Shown one piece after another: positions 26,427 through 36,358 of a stretch of DNA of 54,256 nucleotides (the first letter of the stretch is position 1; the number at the start of each line of letters is the position of its first letter). Source of the stretch: Candidatus Gastranaerophilales bacterium (GTDB lineage: Bacteria; Cyanobacteriota; Vampirovibrionia; Gastranaerophilales; Gastranaerophilaceae); NCBI GenBank assembly GCA_905235155.1, contig CAJOKJ010000026.1, positions 1 to 54,256 on the forward strand, written 5' to 3'. The position numbers and the translations under genes are program-made. Below the pieces are notes generated by a model that worked only from the letters and a program-made list of their open reading frames with translations, had not been told where the DNA came from and made no database searches.

Positions 26427-27113
26427 TTACTTGAATCGAGCCTTGATAAGATATTTTAAATGTCTAAAACCATCTCTCCAAGGTCTTAAATGCGGTTTTC
26501 GACCTTCAATATCTTTATATAAAGATATTGGAGTTTCAACTATTTTAAATTTATGTTTTGCAAATTCTACAAATAATTCACTGGCAAACTCCATACCGGT
26601 AGCCGTAAATTCTATTTTATCCAAACATTCTTTTTTTATCAATCGCATACCGCATTGAGAATCTGATAATTTTGTTCCATATAATAAATTTAGAACAAAA
26701 GTAAGAACAGGGGTTCCAAGATATCTGTTTTTTAGCGGCATTGCACCTTTTTCAATTTTACCTTTCAGTCTTGAACCTGTAACCATATCCGTATCCGGTT
26801 CTAATTTATTCCATAATAAAGGTATTTCAAGAAAATCATAAGTATTATCTGCATCTCCCATAATAACATATTTGCTGTTACTGTTTGCAAATCCAAATCT
26901 TAATGCATTACCATAACCTTTTTCGCTGCAATAAACAACTTTTGCACCTGCATTTGTTGCAAGCTCGGATGTTTTATCCGTAGAACCGTTATCAACAACC
27001 AGAACTTCACCTTGTATATTTAATTGTTCAAAGACTTTCTTACACTTTTCTACACAAATAACTATCGTTCTTTCTTCATTTAGGCAAGGTATAACGACAG
27101 TTAAATCCGACAT
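26427..27113 (-). CDS. Soluble family 2 glycosyltransferase
   Basis: 228 aa from the ATG at 27113; GGAG at the right spacing overlaps an upstream TTG, ruling that out. GT-A motifs: VVIPCLNEERTI, VVDNGSTDKT, GYGNALRFG, GDADNTYDF and SDSQCGMRLI. The last places it with DPM1/polyprenyl-phosphate glycosyltransferases that lack the membrane anchor. It is the first gene of the pair with the frameshifted GT-C transferase, which probably uses the lipid-linked sugar it makes. Confidence 0.88.
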   Translation of the reverse strand: MSDLTVVIPCLNEERTIVICVEKCKKVFEQLNIQGEVLVVDNGSTDKTSELATNAGAKVVYCSEKGYGNALRFGFANSNSKYVIMGDADNTYDFLEIPLLWNKLEPDTDMVTGSRLKGKIEKGAMPLKNRYLGTPVLTFVLNLLYGTKLSDSQCGMRLIKKECLDKIEFTATGMEFASELFVEFAKHKFKIVETPISLYKDIEGRKPHLRPWRDGFRHLKYLIKARFK

Positions 27114-27247
27114 AATATACTCCAAATACAGTAAGTTACAGATAGTACAAATACTTTAATATAAATAAAGGCTTGCAAATATCTTATCACAACATTTTTT
27201 TATTTGTCAATGAAGGTATCTTACAAAATGTACATTTTTAAATTGAT

Positions 27248-28015
27248 TTAGTCAAATTTAAATTCTTTTCTCATTGTATTTAACCAAGATTTATAAGCCT
27301 CAACTGATTTGTACTTTGCGATATATTCTTCGTATTTCAATTTATCAGAAGCCGTATTATAACTACTAATTTGTTTTTTATATGCATCTTGTGCAATTTT
27401 TAACGCTTCTTTTGATTTTTCCGTATTGCCAATTTTTTTATATAAATCTGCTTTTAAGAAATTTTCTACACCTTTATTTTTTTCGGAAAAGGTATCTATC
27501 GCCTTTTGATATTCATTATTCGTAATATATATATTGCGTAAAGCAAGTGCATTGATTTTTAAATTTTTGTTTAAATCTTCTGTTTTTTTATAATCACCTT
27601 TTAGTGAATACCAATGTGCAAGCATTGTTGTTTCGACTACATATTTTTCATACTCGCCTTTTAGTGCTTTTTCCATATAATCTATTGCTTTATTACCATC
27701 TTTAATACGTTGATTAAAAATATCGGCTGCATAAATTTCTGCCAAATATTTGTTACATAAACGTTTTTCATAAGGATTTATTGATAATTTTAGTGCCTTT
27801 TCAAGACATTCCGGATTTTGATAATTAAACCCCCAAGCAACAAGCAGTGCAGGAATATATAAGTACATTCCTATAAAACATATTAAAACCGCTAAATAAT
27901 CTATGACCTTAAATCCTGTTTTCTTAACGATGTGAATTACAATTAAAACAATTAATGTTATCAGCGATAAAAGACTAATTATATTGGTTAATAAAAAATA
28001 CAACAGGTTATCCAT
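27248..28015 (-). CDS. Membrane-anchored TPR protein
   Basis: 255 aa. Two transmembrane helices lie at about 8-30 and 38-62. Residues 70-240 are helical with TPR-like pairs (EKALKLS..., DGNKAIDYMEKALKG, EYQKAIDTFSEK, NTEKSKEALKIAQDAYKK). AAGGAG sits at good spacing. No enzyme motif. TPR domains bind other proteins, and the tail is probably cytosolic or periplasmic next to the membrane. It follows the glycan cluster but is separated by 122 nt. Confidence 0.7.
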   Translation of the reverse strand: MDNLLYFLLTNIISLLSLITLIVLIVIHIVKKTGFKVIDYLAVLICFIGMYLYIPALLVAWGFNYQNPECLEKALKLSINPYEKRLCNKYLAEIYAADIFNQRIKDGNKAIDYMEKALKGEYEKYVVETTMLAHWYSLKGDYKKTEDLNKNLKINALALRNIYITNNEYQKAIDTFSEKNKGVENFLKADLYKKIGNTEKSKEALKIAQDAYKKQISSYNTASDKLKYEEYIAKYKSVEAYKSWLNTMRKEFKFD

Positions 28016-28043
28016 TCAAAGCTCCTTAAAAATATTTATTTAA

Positions 28044-28475
28044 CTATTCTATATCTTGTTCTCTATACAGTTTTTCAAAATATTCCATTGCTGATTTAGA
28101 AATATCAGGATTATCAGTATCACAGGAAGTTTGAATAATTCTTCGTGTGCCTTGAATATGCTGTACTTGGCAATTATATCCGTTCCATGAATGAGTTTTT
28201 GTGATAACAGGTGTACACATACCTCTGTAATATTTAATCTTTGCGTTATTAAAATCAGCTATACATTGGTTATATGTATACGTCATTGGCTCATCAGATA
28301 TAATGATATCAGTTTGTAACCATTTGCACTTTTGTTTTGCTGTTTGGTCTGAAAAATACAAATCTGTACTGTTATAATTATTTACGTCATCACCACAATA
28401 ATATTTTTCGGCTTGACATGTATGTATAAAAGACACTAAACAAATAATTACAAGTAAAATTTTTACAACTTTCAT
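28044..28475 (-). CDS. Exported cysteine-containing protein of unknown function
   Basis: 143 aa from the ATG at 28475. AGGTGG overlaps an in-frame GTG at 28484, so the later ATG is the start. A Sec signal peptide (about 1-23, ending CQA) is followed by a mature part with six cysteines, which suggests disulfides in an oxidising compartment. No family recognised. It stands 28 nt upstream of the TPR membrane protein and is probably co-transcribed with it. Confidence 0.7.
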   Translation of the reverse strand: MKVVKILLVIICLVSFIHTCQAEKYYCGDDVNNYNSTDLYFSDQTAKQKCKWLQTDIIISDEPMTYTYNQCIADFNNAKIKYYRGMCTPVITKTHSWNGYNCQVQHIQGTRRIIQTSCDTDNPDISKSAMEYFEKLYREQDIE

Positions 28476-28534
28476 ATAATCCACCTTTAATAAAATCTAT
28501 AATCAAAAATTTATCTTAACTTATTGTCTTATAA

Positions 28535-28570
28535 TAAAAGAGATATTAACAATAGTCAATATCTCTTTTA
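28535..28570. terminator. Intrinsic terminator after the broken deaminase-like gene
   Basis: TAAAAGAGATATT (28535-28547) pairs with AATATCTCTTTTA (28558-28570), a 13-bp perfect stem. It lies 10 nt past the stop at 28581, reading on the minus strand. Confidence 0.8.
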
Positions 28571-28580
28571 TTTGTATTTG

Positions 28581-29254
28581 TTACGTTAATTTATAATTTT
28601 TGAAAGCATCATAATAATACCGACGTATAGACTCTTTATCAAGATATTCAACTATATCTACGTTATCAAATAATGACTCAAAGTAATCCCAAGCTTCAAA
28701 CTGTGTTGCGTAACCGTTTGGTGATAATGTCCACAATTTAAGCAATTGATTTTTGGTAAAAATTTTCTTATCTAAGGCTGTTTTAAGGTTTATATAACCT
28801 TTAGGAATAGCCTCATTAGGTTTTACATAAATAATCGCACCATATTTTTTGCCTTTTTGATTACATATATAAACTTGTTCATTTTTACTCATAAAATCAA
28901 AATATTTCGGCGCAGACATAAGTTCAGACCCATGAACATGTAAATCTGCACCCTTAGGAAGTTTTTCGCAAAACGGTATAATGCACTTTCTGTAAGCCTT
29001 TTGTCATTAAGAATCGGAAAATTATACGGAAAAGTCCCTTTATATGATTTAATTAATGTGTGCTTCATTATATAGAGTTTCTTATCAAATAGTTTTTCTT
29101 CAGGTGTTAATTTAAAAGAAACATGATAATTATTAGATTTAATGATACTGTTACGCTGCTTAATGTAATGTTGTTCAGAAGCTATCGAATGCTGTGAACA
29201 GCAAATATTCATAAAAAATAACGTTATTACTGTTAAAATATAAAATTTTTTCAA
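28581..29254 (-). pseudogene. Exported adenosine-deaminase-like protein, frameshifted and C-terminally short
   Basis: The start is TTG at 29254 with GGAG 5 nt upstream. A signal peptide (1-26) leads to TESALYRF, then a one-base break in a short T run near 28972. The next frame reads CEKLPKGADLHVHGSELMSAPKYF. The PKGADLHVHGS block is the metal-binding start of the adenosine deaminase/ADGF fold (two His). With one base restored the protein is 224 aa, much shorter than full deaminases, and it lacks the rest of the barrel with the HxxE and later His/Asp sites. A terminator follows directly, so the short end is not a contig artefact. Probably non-functional. Confidence 0.6.
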
Positions 29255-29338
29255 AACAACTCCAATTTATTGCATGTAAAACTATCATGTTTTAATAAAA
29301 ATGGTCAAATTTTTGAAAAATTTTAATATTTATAATTT

Positions 29339-32300
29339 TTATAACACATTCATTCTACAAAGATTTTTGTACGGACAGAATTGTGGATTTGTACATTTAT
29401 CCGGTCTGTCAAACTCTAAGTTATGTATGCGATTTACTATTTCTATAAATTCTTTTGCTATTTCTTCGCAATCGGAATCCGATATTTCTGTCGGCTTAAC
29501 TTCTTCTTCAATTAATGGGTACAAAAATCTCGTTTTTATATCTGTCGTAACATTTTCCTGTTTCTTGAATAAATATTTATAAAATCCTATTTGATAGTAA
29601 TAATCGGAATGAATGCCTGTTTTATTTATTCCTGAACTATCTGTGCCTGTTTTGTAGTCATAAATAGAGTATGTGCCGTCAGGATTTTTGTCTATACGGT
29701 CGATGCTTCCATTGAAATTTATACCGTCTTCTGTTGTATAATCTAACTTAAGCTCTGCTCTTGTATCTAAATTAGATATATCCGCAAGTTTTATAAAATT
29801 TTCTTCATAATATTTACCTTTCGAAAAAATCTTATCTTTTCCGCTTTGTTTTAGGTTTTCAGGATTTTCACAAGCAGATTCGTTTATTGTTCTTGCAAAA
29901 ATTTCATAGGCTTCTTCTGTTGTCGGATATTTTTTGTTATTCATTGCATAATTTAGCGTATATTCAAATGCTTTGTGAACTGCAAGTCCGTATACAAGAT
30001 TATTTTTACTTCCTGAATCTGATTTTAAGTCTAAAATGTAGTTATAAAAATATTCTCTCGGACATTTTCGGTATTTATTCAGAGAACTTGCAGAATAACT
30101 CTTTTGAAATCTGTTTTTAATAAATTCTTCAAATTCTTTTTTGTAGTCATAATCTGTATGTGGTATTTCAAAATCAGTTAATTCAGGTTTTTCCGGATAG
30201 ATTAAATAATCTTTCTTTCCTTCAAATTTTTCTTTTAGTTTGTCAATAAACCAAGTTAATTTCCCGTTTTTTTCGCCCGTTACGACAGATGTCAGCACAA
30301 GTGTATGTTTTGCTCTTGTCATACCTACATAAAGCAGTTTTATATTATCTAAAAATTTTGCTTGTTCTTGTCGTTCTTCCAATTCTTCAAATGTTAAGCC
30401 TTTGGAATTAAGCGGTATACTATCTTTATAACTTGAAGAATTACTTTCCCATTTTAGGCTTGTTAGTGTTGGCATAAATACATATTCAAATTCTCGCCCT
30501 TTTGATGAGTGATATGTTGACAGTTGAACGGCATTTTGTGCTTTTTCTTCTTTATCAAGGTTAATTTTTATTCCGCTTTCCATCATTTTTGTTAAATAAT
30601 CAACAAATTGGGCAAAAGAATTTTCTTTATCTGTATTTACGGCAAAATAGCCGTCTGCTTCTGCCAAAAGTTTTTGAATGCCTTTTATATTTTCAACTTT
30701 ATTTATATTGTCATTCAGATAGTGTTTAAAAATCCCTGTTTTGTTACCTATTTCAAGCAATGAATTAGCATAATTTTCATTAGTAATATAGTTTTTTAGG
30801 TATTCATACGTCGATATAAAATCTCTTAATTTTTCTTCATTGTAAACGGTATAAATTTTATTTTCCGTAAGTTTTTTAATATCTTCCGTTATGGTATTAG
30901 AGTTGGATTTTAAAAGTTGTTCTAATTTTGTTTTAAGTTTTTCTTCGCTGACTCCTTTTTCTAATAGTGAATGTATGTTATCTGTCAAAGTTCTGTGGTG
31001 AGATTTGAATTCTGTTAAAGTCTTGTAATCTCTCGGGTCAATATGAAACGGTTGCATAAACAGATATGACAACAGTTTATCCGAATAGTATTCAGGATTT
31101 GTCAAAAATTGCATATATGTAATCATTGCATTGACAGAATTTATATCAAAAATATTTTTACCTCCTGTAATTTCAACAGGGATTCCGTTAGCTTTAAGAT
31201 AAACTTCATACTGTTTTAATTCATCATTTGTTTTTGTTAATATTGCAATTTCGGATAACTTTTCAGGACATTTGTCGGAATTTATCAAATTTTTTATTTT
31301 GTTTACAATATAAGCTCTTTCGTCTGTTTCTTTTTCAAAAGCCAAATATTCAACGGGTTTTTTCTTGTTATAAACAGGTGAAGTAACAGGTGATTTTAAA
31401 TCTTTTGTTATGTTCAGATTTTTAAATTTTTCGTTTGAGCAGATACGAAGATTTACTTTCATACTTTCATAAAGTGCTTTTTCTTTTTTTGTAGTTGCCT
31501 TTTCTGCTTTATATTTGCAGAAATCATCCTGTAATTTTGCAAGTTCTTGTGATACATCGAGGATGGTTTGAGTAGAACGATTATTTTCTTCAAGACAAAT
31601 AACTTTTACCTCTGGAAATTGATTTAAAAAGTTTTCGATAGTATCAAGATTTGCACCTTGAAATGTATAAATAATTTGATCATCATCACCTACAACAAAG
31701 ATGTTAGTACAATGTTTTGCCAAATTAAATACGATATCGTTTTGAGATTTATTTGTGTCTTGATATTCGTCAACAAGGATATATTCATATTTATATGCAA
31801 TTTCTTCCAAAAGTGCAGAGTTTTCATCTTCAAATTTATCTAAAACCTTGTTAATCATATCGAAGAAATCAATATACCCTGTTTCTGTCATCTTTTTTGT
31901 ATATAATTCATAGAATTGCCACAATTCTTTCATTTGAGCAATGCGTTTAGTTAATCTTTCAATTTGTTCTTTTCTGCCTTTGGTAAATTTTTCTTTTTGT
32001 AATTTTTCTAATTCGTCTATTCTTTTTTCCCAAAGAGAATTTTCTTTCAGATTTTTGAAAAAATCTTCTTTTGTTACTCTGTTTTTCTTAATTTCTTCAA
32101 TTCCGTCAAGAATATTTTGAGAATATTGATAAGGATTATTTTTGTCATTGTTATATGCAATAGGTTTAATTTCATCAATACATTCTTTTATCAAGGTACG
32201 CTTTGTAGCATCTGTAATAATTTTTAGATTAAGAATGTCAAACCGGTCGGAAAATTCTTCCATTATGTCTAAACAAAATTCGTGGTATGTAAAGACATTA

Positions 32301-32560
32301 ACAGCATTATTTTCTCCGATTTTTGTTTTCATTTCTCTTGCTGCGGTATTAGAAAAAGTTAAACAAAGTATTTTTTCGGGTTCAACACCTTCATTTTCAA
32401 TCATATTTTTAATTTTACGTGTAACCGTAAAAGTTTTCCCTGTTCCCGGCCCTGCAATAACTAAATATTTGCCGTTTTTTGTGTTATAAATACATTCTTT
32501 CTGAGCCTTGTTAGGTTCAGGTAATTTTTTAATTTGTTCTTTTTCTAATGTGTTTTCCAT
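29339..32560 (-). CDS. UvrD/PcrA-type helicase fused to RecB-family Fe-S nuclease
   Basis: 1073 aa. SF1A motifs: Walker A GPGTGKT (37-43), QDTN in the Walker B region (VDEYQDTNKSQ, about 270-280), DDDQIIYTFQGA, motif V TYHSSKGREFE, and motif VI LLYVGMTRAKHTL. The C-terminal 220 residues form a PD-(D/E)XK nuclease: YSASSLNKYRKCPREYF, GLAVHKAFE, GSIDRID and YDYKTG. Cysteines at 1056, 1062 and 1068 plus the YRKCP cysteine suit a 4Fe-4S clamp as in AddB or Cas4. It resembles AdnA/AddA-type recombination helicase-nucleases and should act on double-strand ends. AAGGGG precedes the ATG. Single gene. Confidence 0.88.
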   Translation of the reverse strand: MENTLEKEQIKKLPEPNKAQKECIYNTKNGKYLVIAGPGTGKTFTVTRKIKNMIENEGVEPEKILCLTFSNTAAREMKTKIGENNAVNVFTYHEFCLDIMEEFSDRFDILNLKIITDATKRTLIKECIDEIKPIAYNNDKNNPYQYSQNILDGIEEIKKNRVTKEDFFKNLKENSLWEKRIDELEKLQKEKFTKGRKEQIERLTKRIAQMKELWQFYELYTKKMTETGYIDFFDMINKVLDKFEDENSALLEEIAYKYEYILVDEYQDTNKSQNDIVFNLAKHCTNIFVVGDDDQIIYTFQGANLDTIENFLNQFPEVKVICLEENNRSTQTILDVSQELAKLQDDFCKYKAEKATTKKEKALYESMKVNLRICSNEKFKNLNITKDLKSPVTSPVYNKKKPVEYLAFEKETDERAYIVNKIKNLINSDKCPEKLSEIAILTKTNDELKQYEVYLKANGIPVEITGGKNIFDINSVNAMITYMQFLTNPEYYSDKLLSYLFMQPFHIDPRDYKTLTEFKSHHRTLTDNIHSLLEKGVSEEKLKTKLEQLLKSNSNTITEDIKKLTENKIYTVYNEEKLRDFISTYEYLKNYITNENYANSLLEIGNKTGIFKHYLNDNINKVENIKGIQKLLAEADGYFAVNTDKENSFAQFVDYLTKMMESGIKINLDKEEKAQNAVQLSTYHSSKGREFEYVFMPTLTSLKWESNSSSYKDSIPLNSKGLTFEELEERQEQAKFLDNIKLLYVGMTRAKHTLVLTSVVTGEKNGKLTWFIDKLKEKFEGKKDYLIYPEKPELTDFEIPHTDYDYKKEFEEFIKNRFQKSYSASSLNKYRKCPREYFYNYILDLKSDSGSKNNLVYGLAVHKAFEYTLNYAMNNKKYPTTEEAYEIFARTINESACENPENLKQSGKDKIFSKGKYYEENFIKLADISNLDTRAELKLDYTTEDGINFNGSIDRIDKNPDGTYSIYDYKTGTDSSGINKTGIHSDYYYQIGFYKYLFKKQENVTTDIKTRFLYPLIEEEVKPTEISDSDCEEIAKEFIEIVNRIHNLEFDRPDKCTNPQFCPYKNLCRMNVL

Positions 32561-32603
32561 ACTTTGCCCCTTATTTATTGTGTATTATAACATGATAAAT
32601 ATC

Positions 32604-32685
32604 TTGTCTTGATTTATTTCTGATAATTATATAATAATATGTTAATATGACAAATATGGTCGTAATGATAGGTTTGTCTTGATTT
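32604..32685 (+). repeat. 12-bp direct repeats in the lysA/helicase divergent region
   Basis: TTGTCTTGATTT occurs at 32604-32615 and again at 32674-32685, exactly 70 bp apart. The region should contain promoters of both divergent genes. A regulatory role is only a possibility. Confidence 0.3.
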
Positions 32686-32822
32686 TTGAGGCAATACATT
32701 GTTATTAGTGAATGTTGAAAGTATCATGTCATATCACAAAACCAATTGTTATATTTAATAAACAAATAACTATTTGCAATTTTATTATGTGTTATTTAAA
32801 ATTAAAATACGAAGGATAAACT

Positions 32823-34157
32823 ATGGGTAAATCTGCTAATCAATACTTAAAACCTCTTACAACAGAGATTAATGCAAATGGTAACTTGTCTGTTGGCGGT
32901 TGTGATTTGGTTGATTTGGCAAAAACTTACAAAACTCCGCTTTATATTATTGACGAGTTTACTTTAAGAGAAATCTGCAAAAATTACAAAGATGCATTTT
33001 CAAAATATGAAAAATTTAACTTAATGTATGCTTCAAAAGCATTATGCACAAGTGCTATAACGACTATTATAGCAAGCGAAGGTTTTGGTTTTGATGTTGT
33101 TTCAAGCGGAGAACTTTTTACTGTCTATAATTCCGGTGTTGATATGAAAAAAGTTCTTTTTAACGGAAATAATAAAACTTATGAAGAACTTGAAATGGCT
33201 ATTAATTATGATATTGGCAGAATTTCTGTTGATAATTTTTCCGAATTAAATTTGCTTAATGATATTGCAAAACGAAAAAATAAAGTTGTTGATATATTAC
33301 TTAGAATTACTCCGGGTATAGAATGCCATACGCACGAGTACATTCAAACAGGACATTTAGATTCAAAATTTGGTTTTGATATGTCGCAAATAGATGAAGC
33401 GTTAATCCTTATAAAAAATAATTATAAAAACTTGAATTTAAAAGGTTTACACGCTCATACAGGTTCACAAATATTTGAATTAAAAGTTTATCAAGATGAA
33501 GTTGAAATTTTGATAAAAGAAATTTTAAGAATAAAAGCAAAATACGATATAGATATTTCAGAAATAAATTTAGGTGGCGGATTAGGTGTTAAATATACTG
33601 ATAGTGATAATCCTCCGTCTGTTTTTGAAGTTTCGGAAATTATAATAAACACTATCAAAAATATGTGTGAAAAATATGATGTTGATTATCCCAAAATTTA
33701 TTTAGAACCCGGAAGAAGTATTATTTCTACGTCAGGAGTAACTTTATATACGGTAGGCAGCCAAAAACAAGTGCCAAACGGTAAAAAATATGTTGCAGTT
33801 GACGGTGGAATGGCGGATAATCCACGTCCAAGTTTATATCAGGCAGAATATGTGGCACAAGTTGCAAATAAGCCTAATGAAGTAAATTATGAAAAAGTTA
33901 CTATTGCAGGAAGATATTGTGAATCAGGCGATATTTTAATTAAAGATATAGATTTGCCAAAACTTGAAGAAGGTGACGTTATTTGTGTTTATAATACCGG
34001 CTCTTATAATTATTCTATGGCAAGTAATTATAATCGTACACAAAAGTCCGCAATGGTACTTGTAAATTCAGGTCTATCTGATATTATAGTAAATAGAGAA
34101 ACACTTGATGATTTAATTCGTTATGATGTTATTCCAAGTAGGTTAAAAGAATGCTAA
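32823..34157 (+). CDS. lysA: Diaminopimelate decarboxylase
   Basis: 444 aa, fold type III PLP enzyme that decarboxylates meso-diaminopimelate to L-lysine, the last step of the pathway. The PLP lysine is in YASKAL (K72). HAHTGSQI, GGGLGV, EPGRSI (phosphate binding) and GRYCESGD (second active-site cysteine and acidic residues) are all present. AAGGA precedes the ATG. The stop overlaps the cdaA start by 7 nt, so lysine and c-di-AMP synthesis share one transcript. Confidence 0.95.
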   Translation: MGKSANQYLKPLTTEINANGNLSVGGCDLVDLAKTYKTPLYIIDEFTLREICKNYKDAFSKYEKFNLMYASKALCTSAITTIIASEGFGFDVVSSGELFTVYNSGVDMKKVLFNGNNKTYEELEMAINYDIGRISVDNFSELNLLNDIAKRKNKVVDILLRITPGIECHTHEYIQTGHLDSKFGFDMSQIDEALILIKNNYKNLNLKGLHAHTGSQIFELKVYQDEVEILIKEILRIKAKYDIDISEINLGGGLGVKYTDSDNPPSVFEVSEIIINTIKNMCEKYDVDYPKIYLEPGRSIISTSGVTLYTVGSQKQVPNGKKYVAVDGGMADNPRPSLYQAEYVAQVANKPNEVNYEKVTIAGRYCESGDILIKDIDLPKLEEGDVICVYNTGSYNYSMASNYNRTQKSAMVLVNSGLSDIIVNRETLDDLIRYDVIPSRLKEC

Positions 34158-35047
34158 AAGAACTTATTACACCGTTACAAATTCATTGGTCAGTAAATTT
34201 TGGCTGGCTTGATGTAGTTGAAGTTTTTATTATCATAGGTTTTTTGTATGCTGTATATAGAAAATTTATTAAAAATACTCAGGCGGAAAAACTTGTCAGG
34301 GGCTTGTTGATTATCGTTTTAATGTGGGCTTTTTCCGAAATACTTATGAGAATAGATTTAACTATTCTGGGTATGTTTTTGAGAGCTATGGTTATGATGA
34401 TATCTTTAAGTTTGATTGTAATTTTTCAACCGGAACTTAGAAGATTTTTAGGCTACTTGGGACAAGGTGGTTTTTTTAATGAATTAATTGGTGCTAATCA
34501 TAATAAAAAAGATATTGAAGTTGATGTTATCAAGGAAATTATCGAGGCTGTAAAATATTTATCAAAAAACAAAGTCGGTGCTTTAATTGTTTTTCAAAAT
34601 GCCATTGATACTTCATCTTATTTTGATGTCGGAACAAAAATTGATGCTTTAATTTCGACAGAGCTTATTTTGACAATTTTTCACACAAATACACCACTTC
34701 ATGACGGTGCTATGGTAATCAAAGATTTTAAAATTCATTCGGCAGGTGTGCTTTTACCTTTGACGGAAGATCCTAAATTAAGCTGGAAATACGGCACAAG
34801 ACACCGTGCTGCAATCGGTGTTACAGAAATTAGTGACTGTGCCTGTTTAGTTGTTTCGGAAGAAACAGGTGATGTTTCTGTATCAATGGATGGGGTATTG
34901 AAAAAATATGAAGATTTAGCTACGTTAAAAGCTGATTTAGAAAATATTTTAGGTTTGAAAAAAGATATTGAAACTATAAATCAAAAAACAATATTTAAAA
35001 TTGATAACTTGATAACAATTAAGAAAAATGAACATGAGAAAAAATAA
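34151..35047 (+). CDS. cdaA: Membrane-bound diadenylate cyclase
   Basis: 298 aa. Three N-terminal membrane helices (about 20-95) are followed by a DAC domain with the catalytic DGA motif (PLHDGAMVI) and RHR motif (GTRHRAAIG). It makes cyclic di-AMP from two ATP. The signal typically sets potassium and osmotic balance and affects the cell wall. The usual partner cdaR/ybbR is not next to it; a YitT-type gene follows, overlapping by one base. Confidence 0.95.
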   Translation: MLKELITPLQIHWSVNFGWLDVVEVFIIIGFLYAVYRKFIKNTQAEKLVRGLLIIVLMWAFSEILMRIDLTILGMFLRAMVMMISLSLIVIFQPELRRFLGYLGQGGFFNELIGANHNKKDIEVDVIKEIIEAVKYLSKNKVGALIVFQNAIDTSSYFDVGTKIDALISTELILTIFHTNTPLHDGAMVIKDFKIHSAGVLLPLTEDPKLSWKYGTRHRAAIGVTEISDCACLVVSEETGDVSVSMDGVLKKYEDLATLKADLENILGLKKDIETINQKTIFKIDNLITIKKNEHEKK

Positions 35048-35934
35048 TGGGAATTTTTAATAAAAAGAAAAAAAGAGTACCGGAAATTAAAACAAAAAAG
35101 CAGATTGTAATTGAGTATTTATCAAAATATTTATTTATTACTCTCGGTGCAATGATTGCAGCATTTGCTTTGGAATGTTTTTTATTGCCAAATGATATTA
35201 TTGATGGCGGTGTAATCGGTATTTCAATGATGATAAGTTACATTACAAAATGGAACTTAGGTTTAGTTATTTTTATTATAAATCTTCCGTTTATATACCT
35301 TGCTATACAAAAAATGGGTAAAACATTTGTTTTTAATGTTTTTTATGGCGTAACAATGCTTTCTATTTTTGTTAATGTTTTATCAGGTTTTCATGTAACG
35401 GAAGCACAATTGCTTGCAACGGTTTTTGGTGGTGTTATTCTGGGTGTCGGCGTTGGTATTATACTTAGAAATAATGCCGCACTTGACGGAACAGAAATTC
35501 TTGCAATAAGACTTGCCAAAAAGATAGGCTTTTCTGTCGGTGAAATTATAATGTTTTTTAACGTATTTATATATACCGCAGCAGGATTTTTGTACGGTTG
35601 GGATAGTGCAATGTATTCTATTTTAACCTATTTTATTGCATATCGAGTTATTGATATTGTTTTAGAGGGTTTGAACAGTTCAAAATCAGCACTAATAATT
35701 TCTGAATATCCTAAAGAAATTGGTGATGCTATTATTAAAGAATTGGATATAAGCGTTACTTACCAAAAAGGTAAAGGCGGTTATTCCGGACAGGAAAAAA
35801 CACTTATTTTTTGTGTAATAAATCGTTTAGAAGTTGCAAAGATGAAAAAGCTTATTCGAGAAATTGACCCTACGGCATTTTTAGTGATACAAGATGTTCA
35901 CGAAGTTGAAGGGGTAAGAGTTAAGAAAAAGTAA
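35047..35934 (+). CDS. YitT family membrane protein (DUF161/DUF2179)
   Basis: 295 aa. Five to six helices span about 25-205, with FLLPNDIIDGGVIGISMMI typical of the family. A soluble C-terminal DUF2179 domain (about 215-290) starts ALIISEYPKEIGDAI and ends IQDVHEVEGV. Function is uncertain in the family as a whole. Overlap with cdaA by one base puts it in the lysA-cdaA operon and allows a link to c-di-AMP or ion handling, which is inference. Confidence 0.88.
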   Translation: MGIFNKKKKRVPEIKTKKQIVIEYLSKYLFITLGAMIAAFALECFLLPNDIIDGGVIGISMMISYITKWNLGLVIFIINLPFIYLAIQKMGKTFVFNVFYGVTMLSIFVNVLSGFHVTEAQLLATVFGGVILGVGVGIILRNNAALDGTEILAIRLAKKIGFSVGEIIMFFNVFIYTAAGFLYGWDSAMYSILTYFIAYRVIDIVLEGLNSSKSALIISEYPKEIGDAIIKELDISVTYQKGKGGYSGQEKTLIFCVINRLEVAKMKKLIREIDPTAFLVIQDVHEVEGVRVKKK

Positions 35935-35942
35935 TTAAAAAC

Positions 35943-35969
35943 TGGACAATTATATTGAAATGTTATAAT
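35943..35969 (+). promoter_or_regulatory. Sigma-70 type promoter with extended -10
   Basis: TGGACA (35943-35948), a 15-nt spacer, then TGTTATAAT (TATAAT at 35964-35969). It drives the 117-aa gene and possibly serA. Confidence 0.65.
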
Positions 35970-35995
35970 ATAAGAACAACAAGGAGAAACCATAT

Positions 35996-36349
35996 ATGGC
36001 AGGCAAACATTCAGACACAATTCCTATTGAGGTAAGCATTTTAACGGCTGATCACGATATAAAAGGTACTGTTCACGTATCTAAATACACAAATACAAAC
36101 CGTGAATTAACAGATCTTTTAAATGATAAAGAAAGACGTTTTTTAGCAGTTACAAATGCTGAAATTTATTCAAGAAATTCAACTCAAGCACCAAGAAGAT
36201 ATAATTTCTTGGAAATTCACATGGATTATGTATTAATGGTTCATCCTTCTGCACAAGCAGTGTTTAAAGAATCTGCAAAGGCTCAAGAAGATATATCAAG
36301 ATTTAGAGAATTAAGATTGAAATTAAATCAAACAAAACCGTTTAGATAA
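35996..36349 (+). CDS. DUF6812-like small conserved protein
   Basis: 117 aa with AAGGAG before the ATG. The N-terminal 90 residues form a beta-rich domain (PIEVSILTADHDIKGTV, then RFLAVTNAEIY, FLEIHMDYVLMVHP). The tail is helical and charged. I associate this layout with the DUF6812 family found in Cyanobacteria relatives; its role is unknown. It has its own promoter and terminator, so it is a separate and probably well-expressed unit. Confidence 0.65.
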   Translation: MAGKHSDTIPIEVSILTADHDIKGTVHVSKYTNTNRELTDLLNDKERRFLAVTNAEIYSRNSTQAPRRYNFLEIHMDYVLMVHPSAQAVFKESAKAQEDISRFRELRLKLNQTKPFR

Positions 36350-36358
36350 AAAGCATTT

